Shown: positions 36,261-45,973, counted from the stretch's first letter. The stretch is DNA of 64,000 bases from Desulfosediminicola ganghwensis (GCF_005116675.2 NZ_CP050699.1:4266001-4330000); one strand, 5' to 3'. Notes: a model not told the origin generated them from the sequence alone. Numbers and translations are program-made.

Positions 36261-36309
36261 ATCAATTACTATAAGATTCATTCATTTAACCTCCCCGGAT
36301 CACTCAAGT

Positions 36310-36621
36310 ATGACCGTATACCGCGTTCACTTCACCTGGAAAGAAAAAGAATACTCCCTGAAGGCGACCAGCCTTGACCTGACCCATCCCTATTTTGTCT
36401 GCATCAAGCATATTCTGCTGCCCGAAGAGAAAAGCTACCTGATCAATCCTGCTGACGATGAGATCCGCAAACATTTCTCTGAGGTGAGGCAGTTGATGCT
36501 GCCTTTCCAGTCTGTTTCCCTTATTGAAGAGTACCCGGAAGACCCCGACCTGAAGGGAAACGACGACAACGAATCACCTGCCGGCAAAGTAATTACCGAT
36601 CGATTTTCCAGAAAAAGCTGA
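36310..36621 (+). CDS. DUF1820 family protein
   Basis: A 103-residue soluble protein. The alternation YRVHFTWKEKEYSLKATSLD, then PYFVCIKHILL and a late LPFQSVSLIEEY match the small beta-rich DUF1820 family known from proteobacteria, whose function is unknown. The C-terminal 25 residues (DLKGNDDNESPAGK) are polar and look disordered, longer than in the Pseudomonas members I remember. No ribosome site is evident before the ATG. A symmetric terminator follows. Confidence 0.78.
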   Translation: MTVYRVHFTWKEKEYSLKATSLDLTHPYFVCIKHILLPEEKSYLINPADDEIRKHFSEVRQLMLPFQSVSLIEEYPEDPDLKGNDDNESPAGKVITDRFSRKS

Positions 36622-36626
36622 AACGA

Positions 36627-36659
36627 AAAAAGCCTGACGGGTAATCCCGACAGGCTTTT
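36627..36659. terminator. Bidirectional intrinsic terminator
   Basis: AAAAGCCTG-A-CGGG pairs with CCCG-A-CAGGCTTTT, loop TAAT; A and T runs are part of the stem so it can act on both strands, between the DUF1820 gene and the convergent acyl-CoA ligase. Confidence 0.75.
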
Positions 36660-36691
36660 GGTGACAGATCCCACAACGACTGATTGCTGAT

Positions 36692-38635
36692 TTAATGTAA
36701 AATCTCGTTAATCAGCTTCTTATACTTCTTCTCGATTACGTGGCGCTTCTTTTTCAGCGTGTTGGTCAGCTCCTCTCCCAGCTTGAACTCATTGTCCAGG
36801 AAGGCGATGTTCTGCAATTTCTCATAGGGTTTGAACCCCTGCTTTGGCATGAGAAGACGATTCATCTCTTTTTTCACCATATCGAGTACATGGCGATCTT
36901 TGAGTAATTCTCCTTTCTCTTTCTTCAGATCGTCGTATTTTTTCTCAATAAATGTTTTCAGCTCTTCCATATCGGGGACCACAAGCGCGCCGAGTCCTTT
37001 TTTATCCTGCCCCACCAGAATTGCATCCTGCACGAAGGGGAACATGGAGATAGTATTCTCGATACGGGTAGGATCGATATTTTCACCGCTGGCAAGCACA
37101 ATAATTTCCTTGGCCCGACCGGTAATAACCAGCTCACCGCCAAGGGTCATTTTGCCCAGATCGCCGGTTCTGAAGAAACCGTCTTCGGTGAAAGATCGTT
37201 GATTCTCTTCATCCGCATTATAATAGCCGCTGGTAACCTGGGGACCTCGTACCTCAATCAAGCCTTCAGTCCCTGTGGGTACAGGCTCACCATGTTCTGA
37301 GACAATTCGTATCTCGGTTTCGGGAACTGCAGGCCCGAGAGTCCCATACACCCGACAGGTCAGGCCACGCCCGGCAATTGCCGGAGAGCATTCCGTCATG
37401 CCGTAGGCGTTGACTATGCGTACACCAACCGCGTCGATCCATTCTTCCAGATACCCCGCCAGGGTTCCACCACCAGATATGGCAAGCCTCAATCTACCGC
37501 CAAAACGTTGCTGAACAGCAGCCAGCTTCTTCTTGGCAAGCAGATAAAGTGGAAATATCAGGACAATCTTCAACGCAGCAAGAGCCATCTCAAACCACTT
37601 GGCACCAAACCATTTCTCCTCATATACCGGCAAGCGGCCAAGAAGCTTACGCTTGTTTCGACGAAAAACCGTAGAGGCCCACACCAGGGTACGAAAAATT
37701 CGGTTGGGTGTGGCACCCTTTTTACGGATAGCAGCCTGCACCCTGGAATAAAGAGATTCCCAGACCCGGGGAACAGTCGCCACCATAGTCGGTTTATAAT
37801 GTTCCAGATCCTGGGCAAAGGTTTTTACAGAGGAATAGACCAGGGTGGTCCCGCCCGCGAGGGCTACGTATTCCGCAGTACGTTCGAAAATGTGCCAGGT
37901 CGGCAAAATCGAAAGCCAGGTGTCTTCTTCGGTTAACTTGATCAGGCCCGGAATAACCCGAACATTATGCATAATATTGGCATGTGAGAGTTGTACACCT
38001 TTCGGAAGCCCTGTTGTGCCTGAAGTGTAAATCAGGGTGAGCAGGTCATCTTCATGTATCTTTTCTCCCCGGGCGATAAATTTATCGACATCCTTCTGGG
38101 TGTAGGTTCGATCTGTCAATAAATCGGTGTAAGAGTAGGTGTGATTAAAGAGGCTGTGCAGGGAAGGACCTGTCATCACAAGGATATTCTTCAGGTTTTT
38201 CATCCCTTTGATGTATTCGTGATGATATTCAAGTAACTCGGGAGTCTCGATAACCAGATGGGTGGCATCAGAGTGGGAGATAATATATTCGAGTTCCTGA
38301 GACGGTGTATCCGCGCCCCTGGGGACATTGACCGCACCAAGGCTCATTATGGCAAGATCGGTTACAATCCAGGCATAACGATTATCGGAGAGCAGCATAA
38401 CTTTCTGCCCTTTAGAGATCCCTCTCTGCTTGAACGCCCGGGAAAGGAGTAACACGTCTTCAAACAACTTCGAATAACTGACATGATGCTCTTCTTTGCC
38501 GTTACGATAGGTGTAGGCGATATTTTCTTTATAGCGGTTGGTACTGTCAAGCAACAGATCAAAAATAGTCTTCAGCACACGGGGTTCTTCCTGATCCTGG
38601 TAGGTGATAATTTCGTTATTCACGGTATCGTTCAT
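36692..38635 (-). CDS. Long-chain acyl-CoA synthetase (AMP-binding)
   Basis: 647 residues from ATG 38635 with GGGGA upstream. It is of the large eukaryote-like/FadD15 type: the P-loop is TLIYTSGTTGLPKGVQLSH, the A5-type motif is NAYGMTECSPAI, followed by FFRTGDLGKM and GRAKEIIVLASGENIDP, and a C-terminal lysine-bearing segment (EFKLGEELTNTLKKKR). It activates a fatty or other carboxylic acid to its CoA ester with ATP. The start ATGA overlaps the ubiE stop, so the two are translationally coupled. The substrate is inferred from family only. Confidence 0.9.
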   Translation of the reverse strand: MNDTVNNEIITYQDQEEPRVLKTIFDLLLDSTNRYKENIAYTYRNGKEEHHVSYSKLFEDVLLLSRAFKQRGISKGQKVMLLSDNRYAWIVTDLAIMSLGAVNVPRGADTPSQELEYIISHSDATHLVIETPELLEYHHEYIKGMKNLKNILVMTGPSLHSLFNHTYSYTDLLTDRTYTQKDVDKFIARGEKIHEDDLLTLIYTSGTTGLPKGVQLSHANIMHNVRVIPGLIKLTEEDTWLSILPTWHIFERTAEYVALAGGTTLVYSSVKTFAQDLEHYKPTMVATVPRVWESLYSRVQAAIRKKGATPNRIFRTLVWASTVFRRNKRKLLGRLPVYEEKWFGAKWFEMALAALKIVLIFPLYLLAKKKLAAVQQRFGGRLRLAISGGGTLAGYLEEWIDAVGVRIVNAYGMTECSPAIAGRGLTCRVYGTLGPAVPETEIRIVSEHGEPVPTGTEGLIEVRGPQVTSGYYNADEENQRSFTEDGFFRTGDLGKMTLGGELVITGRAKEIIVLASGENIDPTRIENTISMFPFVQDAILVGQDKKGLGALVVPDMEELKTFIEKKYDDLKKEKGELLKDRHVLDMVKKEMNRLLMPKQGFKPYEKLQNIAFLDNEFKLGEELTNTLKKKRHVIEKKYKKLINEILH

Positions 38636-39315
38636 TTTATTCCCCAATGTACACCGATAGTACCCAACATAAATTTTTTGTAGCCAACCTTTGTAAATCC
38701 TGCCTCAACAAAAGCATCCGCCAGCCCCTCAGCTGTATAAAAATCCATTGTTGAACCGGTCAGATAGGCGTACGCTGCTTCATCATTGGCAATCATTTTG
38801 CCGAGAAGTGGGATACCAACGGCAAAATACATGCGAATAAAGGGATAAAGCAAATTTTTATTTGGCGGTGTTGTGTCAAGACACACAACTCTGCCACCCG
38901 GCTTTAAAACCCGGTTTACTTCCTTGAGCACATTTACGGCATTATCGACATTTCTGAGTAAATAGCCAAAAGTTACTGACTCAAAAACATTATCCTCATA
39001 AGGTAAATTATTAGCATCCGAGACCTGCCAGTCGATATCAAGATCAGAAAAACGTTTTTTTGCCTCATACAGCATGTTCTGGGAGAAATCTGCGCCAATC
39101 ACCTTGGCGTCCTGGTACGATTCCCTGCTGAGAGCCGCGATATCTCCGGTTCCGGTGGCAAGATCAAGAACCCAGCCATTGCCAGGGTCACCCGCTTTGT
39201 CCACCACAAACCGACGCCACTTCTGGTCTTGCCCCATAGTCATGACCCTGTTCATCAGGTCATACCTACCGGCTATGGCGTCAAACATTTTCTGTACACC
39301 CGGCCCCTTACTCAA
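38632..39315 (-). CDS. ubiE: Demethylmenaquinone methyltransferase (UbiE/MenG)
   Basis: 227 residues with a TTG start at 39315 and GGAGGA 10 bases ahead; ATG 39288 is an alternative. SAM-binding motifs: VQKMFDAIAGRYDLMNRVMT, VLDLATGTGDIAAL, and the post-motif VTFGYLLRNVDNAVNVL. It does the last step of menaquinone synthesis, C-methylating demethylmenaquinone at the membrane. Menaquinone is the expected quinone for the complex I operon and for anaerobic respiration. Cotranscribed with the acyl-CoA ligase via an ATGA overlap. Confidence 0.93.
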   Translation of the reverse strand: MSKGPGVQKMFDAIAGRYDLMNRVMTMGQDQKWRRFVVDKAGDPGNGWVLDLATGTGDIAALSRESYQDAKVIGADFSQNMLYEAKKRFSDLDIDWQVSDANNLPYEDNVFESVTFGYLLRNVDNAVNVLKEVNRVLKPGGRVVCLDTTPPNKNLLYPFIRMYFAVGIPLLGKMIANDEAAYAYLTGSTMDFYTAEGLADAFVEAGFTKVGYKKFMLGTIGVHWGIK

Positions 39316-39358
39316 AACGCGCTTCCTCCCTTGCCTTACTCTGCTGAAACCTCAGCTT

Positions 39359-40396
39359 TTATCCCATGACCAGCACCCGTGCTCCAGTGCCTTTAGAAAA
39401 TTTCAAATCTCTCAGCGCCTCGTTGGCCTGAGAAAACGGATATTCAGTAACTTGCGGCCGAATACGCAATCTATCGGCAATACGTAAATAATCCCGTACA
39501 TCTGCCCGGGTAATATTGGCCACCGATTTAACCTCTTTCTCTAACCACAAATGCTCCGGGTAATCAATGGTCTTGAGTAATTCGACATCATGACCTTCCT
39601 TGCGGATGGCATTTATAATCAATCTCCCGCCAGGTGCAAGCATTTTAAGGCTCTTGAGAACCGGCAACCAGGCCGGCGTGGTATCTATTATTGCCTCGGG
39701 AACAAGGGGCGGAACCTCATCCGTCCCACCGGCCCAGAATGCGCCAAGTTCACGCGCCAGGGCTTGCTGCTTCTCACTTCTGGCAAAAACCAAAACCTTA
39801 CTTTCAGGATACAATCCTTTGGCAAGCTTGAGAACAAGGTGGTTCGAAGCACCAAAGCCGGTAAGACCGAGTACATTACCGTCTGCTATCGCAGTAAGCT
39901 TGAGCGAACGATATCCAATCGCACCGGCACATAACAGCGGTGCGGCTTCAACATCGCCTATTGCTGCTGGAATTTTATACGCAAAAGATTCGGCAACGAC
40001 CATGTATTCAGCATATCCGCCATCCCGGTCACGCCCTGTGGCAAGAAAATCAGCACAAAGATTTTCTCGGCCTGAACGGCAAAAATCACATTCTTCGCAA
40101 CAAGAGAATATCCAGGCCACCCCTACCCTGTCTCCGGGTAAAAGGGTGGTATCGGTCCCTGTTTCTACAACTTCCCCAACCACCTGGTGACCGGGAATAA
40201 CTGGAAACGCTTGAGGAGGAGTACGCCCTTCAATTTCGTCGAGTTCGGTGTGACACACTCCACATACCGAGACCCTGATACAAATCTGTCCGGAACCCGG
40301 AGACGGGATCGGGACAGATTTCAACACGAGTGGAGCGGAGTTCCGATCTATCCGACCGGTCTTTTCGAGCAGATAGGCCTGCATCATCTTCGCCAC
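39359..40396 (-). CDS. Zinc-dependent alcohol dehydrogenase (MDR superfamily)
   Basis: 345 residues, GTG start at 40396 with AGGAG seven bases ahead. The catalytic zinc ligands are in VCGVCHTELDEIEG and PVIPGHQVVGEV; the structural zinc motif is intact, CCEECDFCRSGRENLC. The Rossmann segment is NVLGLTGFGASNHLVLKLA, a GxGxxG variant (GFGASN). Loops resemble the AdhA/AdhP group that oxidises primary alcohols. It would interconvert alcohols and aldehydes with NAD(P). It lies 43 bases upstream of ubiE on the same strand and might share its transcript. Confidence 0.88.
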   Translation of the reverse strand: MAKMMQAYLLEKTGRIDRNSAPLVLKSVPIPSPGSGQICIRVSVCGVCHTELDEIEGRTPPQAFPVIPGHQVVGEVVETGTDTTLLPGDRVGVAWIFSCCEECDFCRSGRENLCADFLATGRDRDGGYAEYMVVAESFAYKIPAAIGDVEAAPLLCAGAIGYRSLKLTAIADGNVLGLTGFGASNHLVLKLAKGLYPESKVLVFARSEKQQALARELGAFWAGGTDEVPPLVPEAIIDTTPAWLPVLKSLKMLAPGGRLIINAIRKEGHDVELLKTIDYPEHLWLEKEVKSVANITRADVRDYLRIADRLRIRPQVTEYPFSQANEALRDLKFSKGTGARVLVMG

Positions 40397-40618
40397 TGTG
40401 GTTCTCCTATTTCAATTTTGGCCCCGATAATTTTAAAGGACCATATCTCCAGGATCAGATATCTCGGAGATCAGGAGTGTGTATCTGAGAAATATAACTT
40501 TCGTTACGACCAAGGTCTCAGGGTAAAATTAAGCGGAGTCTTATGCTGGAATATTTCGAGCATTAATTTTCCCCTGATAATGAAGAAATTGGCTAAAAGT
40601 GCTTTCTCAGGTATGCGC

Positions 40619-41992
40619 TTAGCAGGGGGCTGATCCCGGCGTCCTCGGGAATGGGATAACCTCCCGGATATTGGCCATACCGGTCACGAACTGCACCAAT
40701 CGCTCGAAGCCGAGACCATAGCCGGCGTGCGGAACGCTGCCATACTTACGCAGATCAAGGTACCATTCATATTCTTCAGGCTCGATACCAGCCTCAATCA
40801 TTCTTTTTTCGAGAACTTCGTAGCGCTCTTCACGCTGGCTGCCCCCGACAATCTCACCAATTCCCGGCACCAGAATATCCATGGCGGCAACAGTTTTACC
40901 ATCATCATTCACCCTCATATAAAAGGGTTTGATGGACGCAGGGTAATCGGTAACGATCAATGGGCATTTATACAATTCCTCACTGAGGTAACGTTCATGC
41001 TCAGATTGGAGATCTATGCCCCATTCAACCGGAAACTCAAACTTCTTATCAGCCGCCAGCAATTCATCCACGGCTTCGGTGTAGGTGAGATGTACGAAAT
41101 CTTTGTCGATTACACTCTTGAGCTTGGCGACAAGACCTTTCTCGATGAACTTGTCGAACAGGGCCATATCTTCAGCACAGTTCTCAAGTACGTCGCTCAG
41201 TACATACTTGAGCATTTCCGTGGCAACCTGCATGTTACAGGAAAGATCACAGAACGCCATCTCCGGCTCAATCATCCAGAATTCTGAGAGGTGTCGACTG
41301 GTGTTTGAATTTTCCGCCCGAAAAGTAGGGCCGAAAGTGTAAACGTTGCCGAGAGCCAGGGCGTATACTTCAGCCTGGAGCTGACCGCTGACAGTGAGCC
41401 CCGCACGTTTGCCGAAAAATTCTTCTGCATCGCTTTTGGGCCTTGAACCGTCTTTCCCCACGGTCGTTACCTGGAACATCTCACCGGCACCTTCACAGTC
41501 ACTGGTGGTGATAATCGGAGTATGTACCTGGGCAAAGCCACGCTCATTGAAAAACTGATGGATTGCGTAGGAAAGCCGGGAGCGCACACGCGCCACACCG
41601 CCCAACGCATTGGTACGGGGTCTGAGATGACTCATTTCACGCAGAAACTCGAATGAATGACGCTTTTTTTGCAGTGGATATGTCTCCGGTTCCGCCCAAC
41701 CGACAACTTCCACTTTTTCCGCGTGCATTTCAACATTTTGGCCTTTAGCCGGAGATTCCTTAGCGATACCGGTCACGATAACACTACAACCGGTGGTGAG
41801 GTGTTTTATCTCAGAATCATAGTTCTCAAGAGTTTTTTCGGCAATTATCTGTAAATTGGCCAGACATGAACCGTCATTGACCTCTAGAAAGGAGAAACCG
41901 CCTGTATCCCTTCTGGTTCGTATCCAACCCTGCACAACTATCTTCTGCTCGACAGGTTGTTCGCGCAACACTACATTTATCCGTTGCTTCAT
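40619..41992 (-). CDS. asnS: Asparagine-tRNA ligase
   Basis: 457 residues from ATG 41992 (GGGGA upstream). An N-terminal OB-fold anticodon-binding domain (about 15-105, VVQGWIRTRRDTGGFSFLEV) precedes a class II catalytic domain. Motif 2 region is TFGPTFRAENSNTSRHLSEFWMIEPE; motif 3 is GYGLGFERLVQFVTG, and the end PFPRTPGSAPC is the usual AsnRS tail. It attaches asparagine to tRNA-Asn. It is the last gene of a ttcA-DUF89-asnS run; the DUF89 gene ends 21 bases upstream. Confidence 0.95.
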   Translation of the reverse strand: MKQRINVVLREQPVEQKIVVQGWIRTRRDTGGFSFLEVNDGSCLANLQIIAEKTLENYDSEIKHLTTGCSVIVTGIAKESPAKGQNVEMHAEKVEVVGWAEPETYPLQKKRHSFEFLREMSHLRPRTNALGGVARVRSRLSYAIHQFFNERGFAQVHTPIITTSDCEGAGEMFQVTTVGKDGSRPKSDAEEFFGKRAGLTVSGQLQAEVYALALGNVYTFGPTFRAENSNTSRHLSEFWMIEPEMAFCDLSCNMQVATEMLKYVLSDVLENCAEDMALFDKFIEKGLVAKLKSVIDKDFVHLTYTEAVDELLAADKKFEFPVEWGIDLQSEHERYLSEELYKCPLIVTDYPASIKPFYMRVNDDGKTVAAMDILVPGIGEIVGGSQREERYEVLEKRMIEAGIEPEEYEWYLDLRKYGSVPHAGYGLGFERLVQFVTGMANIREVIPFPRTPGSAPC

Positions 41993-42012
41993 AGTATTCC
42001 CCATCTGAATAT

Positions 42013-42906
42013 TTATTTCTGTCTTGAATGGTAGACAACCATTTCGCCATTTCCGCTTAATGTATGTACATTATCAGAAATGTCTGCCAGATGCTTACCT
42101 ACCATTTTACATTTCACTGTCAAGAGAAAGAATATCTCACGCTCAACTTCGGAAAGCGTCTCAAAATTGCCCTGCCCTTTGGATATCACCAGATCGGCTG
42201 AGTAAAAATGCTCAAGAAACTCTTCTGAGCAGCTCTCGATGGGCGTGCCGGGACACGCTGTGCCATTGGTGATAATATTGGCAAATCGATCAAGTCCGGC
42301 TTCGCATGCGTCTTCCTTGAGAGCATCATTTATAATGGGCGCTTCCTTGACGGCCACGGTTACCTGAAAACCCCTCTCTACCAACAATTCCACCAGCAAG
42401 GTATCATAGACGATTTCCCCACAGTTATCTGTGAGATACAATATATGATCACCCTGGCTGAGAGTGTCCAGTTTTTCCAGGAGCCAGTTGCGATGATCTA
42501 TGCCAAAATCCATATTTCGGCTTTTTTCGAACATCGCCTCAACATCAAAAGTGGCCATTGCGCCATAGTCGATAATATTGCCCGCTATGGCAAAACCGAT
42601 GGCAGCGAAAAGTGGTCTCTCAGCGCTACGCACCTCCTCACGCAGTTTCGGTAAAAGAGCGAGTGCCCGCGAATTCTCCTGCCGTTTAACCTGATAATAG
42701 GGATCAGCCACCCCACTGACCCTGGCAATTGTGTCATATATTGCAACCGCATTGGCAGGTGGTGTTTTGTCTGGATCAATGGTTGTTATAACTTCAGCGA
42801 CCGATTTCAAAATTTCTACGCTTCGCTTTTCATCACAATTCTGCAAACGGGCAACGCGCAAGGTTTGATTGAGGAAACACGGAAGACAATCAGGACTGGT
42901 TTTCAT
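42013..42906 (-). CDS. DUF89/ARMT1-like metal-dependent phosphatase
   Basis: 297 residues. The N-terminal zinc- or helix-like start SPDCLPCFLNQTLRVARL and the metal site YLTDNCGEIVYDTLLVELL with the later SKGQGNFETLSEVE are family signatures of the DUF89 proteins (AF1104 type). Known members are metal-dependent phosphatases that act on damaged phosphometabolites. The substrate here is unknown. It overlaps the ttcA stop by four bases (ATGA) and precedes asnS by 21 bases, an arrangement that suggests a shared operon. Confidence 0.87.
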   Translation of the reverse strand: MKTSPDCLPCFLNQTLRVARLQNCDEKRSVEILKSVAEVITTIDPDKTPPANAVAIYDTIARVSGVADPYYQVKRQENSRALALLPKLREEVRSAERPLFAAIGFAIAGNIIDYGAMATFDVEAMFEKSRNMDFGIDHRNWLLEKLDTLSQGDHILYLTDNCGEIVYDTLLVELLVERGFQVTVAVKEAPIINDALKEDACEAGLDRFANIITNGTACPGTPIESCSEEFLEHFYSADLVISKGQGNFETLSEVEREIFFLLTVKCKMVGKHLADISDNVHTLSGNGEMVVYHSRQK

Positions 42907-43634
42907 AGCATATATCCTTCTCGAACATTGGCCAGGGCGGCAAACATAGAGCGTTTTGCCCCAGGTTCACGCTCGTAGATATCGGCCAGGATAGAGCGCA
43001 CCTTCTCACGCCGCGTGTCCTCCGCCAGAGGGCAAAGATTGGGAACCGGATTCATACCGTGGGATTCGGCAATGTTTATCACCTCATCCTTTTCAAGGTA
43101 CGCCAGGGGACGGATAATGGACAACCTCCCCTCAAACAGCTGCTGTTTGGGGAGCATAGTAGAAACATTACCACTATAGAGTAAATTGAGAAACAACGTC
43201 TCAATAAGATCGTCCTTATGGTGACCCAGGGCAATCTTGTTATATCCCCTCTGCCTGGCGAGATCGAACAGCTGGCTTCGACGGTTTCGAGCACATTGAT
43301 AACAACTACGATTCTCCTCGGTCATGTCCCAGGCCCGCTCCACCGTATATTCAATGCCGAGTGGGGTCACCTGGGTACCGATACTCTCGTGTGGACCCAC
43401 AGATCCCTCGTGCTCTTTCCAGAACTCATGGTCAACAGTTATGGCATGCAACGTATAGCTAATTGGTGCTTTCTTCTGCCAGAAACTGAGTGTCCAGGCC
43501 AAGGCAAGACTGTCTACACCACCCGAGAGCGCAAGGAGCACCCTGTCCCCATCCTCAAGCATTTCATAATCATGCATCGCCTGACCGATCCGTCTATTAA
43601 CAGATGGCAACAGCGTTGGTTCAATTTTCTTCAT
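42903..43634 (-). CDS. ttcA: TtcA-family tRNA 2-thiolation protein
   Basis: 243 residues. The PP-loop ATPase motif is LLALSGGVDSLALAWTL; two cysteine motifs follow, CYQCARNRRSQLF and NLCPLAEDTRREKVR. TtcA thiolates cytidine 32 in some tRNAs using an Fe-S cluster held by cysteines and a C-terminal CxxC-like region. Here one of the usual cysteine positions is a single CPLA, so binding may use the CYQC pair plus one more. Shorter than E. coli TtcA (311). It shares a four-base overlap with the DUF89 gene. Confidence 0.85.
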   Translation of the reverse strand: MKKIEPTLLPSVNRRIGQAMHDYEMLEDGDRVLLALSGGVDSLALAWTLSFWQKKAPISYTLHAITVDHEFWKEHEGSVGPHESIGTQVTPLGIEYTVERAWDMTEENRSCYQCARNRRSQLFDLARQRGYNKIALGHHKDDLIETLFLNLLYSGNVSTMLPKQQLFEGRLSIIRPLAYLEKDEVINIAESHGMNPVPNLCPLAEDTRREKVRSILADIYEREPGAKRSMFAALANVREGYML

Positions 43635-43663
43635 ACTTCAATTCACATCCCATAAGACAAAAC

Positions 43664-43701
43664 GCCCGCGTGCCGACCAGAACAAAGTCGACAACACGGG
43701 C
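43664..43701 (-). terminator. Probable terminator after lipoprotein gene
   Basis: An imperfect hairpin with outer GCCCG/CGGGC and inner CGAC/GTCG pairs around a nine-base loop; on the minus strand it runs into GTTTTG. Confidence 0.45.
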
Positions 43702-43816
43702 TCAATTTTCAATACGGCGTTCCAGGTTTCAGTTTCTCAACTATAATACGACAGGACTCTGCTGCAACATGCTGCTGCATTGGCTGTGGCAGGCATACTC
43801 CGGCTATTGCTCATAT

Positions 43817-44440
43817 CTATATCTTGATATACGGACACTCCGCAAGTCGTTCCTTTACCCCCTGAGAGACAAGCTCTTCGACAGTAATCCACTTAAACCC
43901 TCTGCTTTGCGCTTTACCAAAAGAAAAAATATTACTGAACAGTGACTGTTGGGTCTCATTGAAGTCAGCTGCCCAGAGAACATTTTTGCTTTTCGCATCT
44001 ACGATCCTCAGATCAAAGGATGCTGAAGCAGGAGCATCAGCTGCATACTCACCACCTTCCCGCTGTTTAAACCGACGAACGGTTGTGATCATTACAGCAT
44101 CACAACCAGTAATCTGACTGACATTTCGAATTACTGCCAATAGACCTGACCCCTCGCCTGTATAAAGAGAGTCCAACTCATCAGAGCTCAAGACCCGGAC
44201 ATTGACATTGGCGCCGATCTCCCGGGCCATGAGTGTATCAATAAGAGCGGCTCCTCGCCTGAGAGTTACAGACTGGGTATTTCCGGTCTCATCAGCCAGC
44301 GCCCTGGTAGGAAGCACGGCGACACAGTTAACAGCTTCAGGAATTTGACGGGCACTATCCTCTGATGACTTCTGACCTGCACAGGATGACAGCAGTAGCA
44401 AGCAACAAATAAACAATACTGCAGTTAGCGAACGTTTCAC
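43817..44440 (-). CDS. Lipoprotein, possible LpoB/CsgG-like fold
   Basis: 207 residues from GTG 44440, five bases after AGGAGG; the frame runs on to 44467 but without a ribosome site. A signal peptide ends with the lipobox LSSC (cysteine 20), with serine rather than aspartate next, so outer-membrane sorting is expected. After about 20 disordered residues the domain VNCVAVLPTRALADET, RGAALIDTLMAREI and ITGCDAVMITTVRRF alternates like the small alpha/beta fold shared by CsgG N-terminal, LpoB and DUF799 proteins. Role unknown. 85 bases after hisB, same strand. Confidence 0.68.
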   Translation of the reverse strand: MKRSLTAVLFICCLLLLSSCAGQKSSEDSARQIPEAVNCVAVLPTRALADETGNTQSVTLRRGAALIDTLMAREIGANVNVRVLSSDELDSLYTGEGSGLLAVIRNVSQITGCDAVMITTVRRFKQREGGEYAADAPASASFDLRIVDAKSKNVLWAADFNETQQSLFSNIFSFGKAQSRGFKWITVEELVSQGVKERLAECPYIKI

Positions 44441-44525
44441 GGGACCCTCCTTTGAGTTAAACCTCAATTGCGGTTAACACCTCCCGGGTCGGCCAACGGA
44501 ATTATCGCTGCAGGTCAGAGCAAAA

Positions 44526-45128
44526 TCACAGGCACCCTTTGCTTGACATGACTATGCCGGAGGCCAATGGTCTGGTCGCGTCATTCATTGCTCTGCCAAG
44601 AGCCTTGAAGACTGCTTCTATAATATGATGTGCGTTCTCTCCATGTAACAGGTCGACATGCAGGGTTATACCAGCATGCAGACTGAAGGCCCTGGCGAAT
44701 TCCTTTGCCAGACAGGTATCGAAGGTTCCGACTTTTGGGTCGGACACAGGTGCATTATAATGCAAAAACGGACGATTAGAAAGGTCTACCACCACTCGAA
44801 CCAAAGTTTCGTCCATGGGCAGATAGCAGCTGCCATAGCGTTGAATTCCGCTTTTGTTACCTAATGCCTTGGCAAATACCTGCCCAAGGCAAATACCGAT
44901 ATCCTCAACAGTGTGGTGATCATCGACCTCAGTATCGCCATCCGCATCAAGTCGCATATTGAAAAATCCATGCACCGTGAATAGAGTGAGCATGTGGTCA
45001 AGAAATGGTACGCCCGAATCAATCGTGCATTCACCTTTTCCGTCAAGTTCCAGGTCAAGCTGGATGTCGGTCTCAGCAGTCTTCCTGGCAATAGATGCCT
45101 GCCTGGTCGTTATCATTTCATCACTCAT
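44526..45128 (-). CDS. hisB: Imidazoleglycerol-phosphate dehydratase
   Basis: 200 residues, the bacterial length. Two metal-site histidine clusters are intact: FLDHMLTLF and DDHHTVEDIG, then the second half equivalents FDTCLAKEFARAF and HGENAHHIIEAVFKALGRA. It removes water from imidazole-glycerol phosphate in histidine synthesis, using manganese. The start has GGAG 12 bases ahead; ATG 45116 is another choice. No other his gene is near, so the pathway is scattered here. Confidence 0.95.
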   Translation of the reverse strand: MSDEMITTRQASIARKTAETDIQLDLELDGKGECTIDSGVPFLDHMLTLFTVHGFFNMRLDADGDTEVDDHHTVEDIGICLGQVFAKALGNKSGIQRYGSCYLPMDETLVRVVVDLSNRPFLHYNAPVSDPKVGTFDTCLAKEFARAFSLHAGITLHVDLLHGENAHHIIEAVFKALGRAMNDATRPLASGIVMSSKGCL

Positions 45129-45320
45129 GAAAGATTCTGCTCCATATAAAGTATTAAAATTGGGTTGAATAGTAGGATAATTTCAAGTGCGAGATTTCAA
45201 TATTGTTTAAATCTGCGCAACTGATTATCATACTCTAGAAGCATTAAACGATCTCTATTTTTCGTGACACGAATTGCCAAAAAAATTATAATTAAATTTC
45301 AAACGTAACGGAATTTTTTA

Positions 45321-45349
45321 TTGACACAGCGCCATCCAGCTTGTATATA
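45321..45349 (+). promoter_or_regulatory. Consensus promoter for tRNA-Gly
   Basis: TTGACA (45321-45326) and TATATA (45344-45349) with an exact 17-base spacer, ending 32 bases before the tRNA. Best promoter in the window. Confidence 0.8.
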
Positions 45350-45381
45350 TGCCGCTGTTTTGACATTACTCAACAGCACGA

Positions 45382-45456
<75 letters not shown>

Positions 45457-45467
45457 TTTGCGAATAT

Positions 45468-45497
45468 AAAAGGTTCGGCGCTGCTGAGCCTTTTTTT
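45468..45497 (+). terminator. Small terminator or attenuator between tRNA and rplM
   Basis: AAAAGGTTC (45468-45476) pairs with GAGCCTTTT (45486-45494) with one G-T pair, nine-base loop, then T-run. It lies between tRNA-Gly and rplM, 30 bases before the rplM start, and may reduce read-through. Confidence 0.55.
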
Positions 45498-45526
45498 ATT
45501 AATTGACAGCTATTTAGAGGGACACA

Positions 45527-45955
45527 ATGAAAACCTATCTTGCTCCAGTCAACGAGATCGAAAGAAAGTGGTACGTTGTCGATGCAGAGAACATGGTACT
45601 GGGGCGTCTGGCTACAGAAGTTGCCTCTCGCCTGCGTGGAAAGCACAAACCGACTTTCTCACCGTTCATGGACAATGGTGACTTTATCATTGTCACCAAT
45701 GCTGACAAAATCCAGCTTACCGGCAATAAGATGGACGCTAAAATGTACTATCGCCACACCGGTTACATTGGCGGTATCAAGGAAGCTACAGCAAGAGAAC
45801 TTCTTGCAAAGCATCCTACCGACCTGGTAATGAAGGCCGTAAAAGGCATGCTGCCAAAAAACAAGCTTGGCCGCGCACAATTGAAAAAACTTAAAGTTTA
45901 CGCTAGTGCAGAACATCCACACGCAGCACAGCAACCTGAAGTTTTAGCTATTTAA
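45527..45955 (+). CDS. rplM: 50S ribosomal protein L13
   Basis: 142 residues, standard length. [20 protein letters not shown] and the middle [17 protein letters not shown] with [22 protein letters not shown] are L13 hallmarks. L13 is an early-assembly protein of the large subunit. AGAGGG lies before the ATG. rpsI follows 18 bases on, the universal rplM-rpsI pair. Confidence 0.98.
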   Translation: MKTYLAPVNEIERKWYVVDAENMVLGRLATEVASRLRGKHKPTFSPFMDNGDFIIVTNADKIQLTGNKMDAKMYYRHTGYIGGIKEATARELLAKHPTDLVMKAVKGMLPKNKLGRAQLKKLKVYASAEHPHAAQQPEVLAI

Positions 45956-45973
45956 TCCTGGAGAAAATACACC

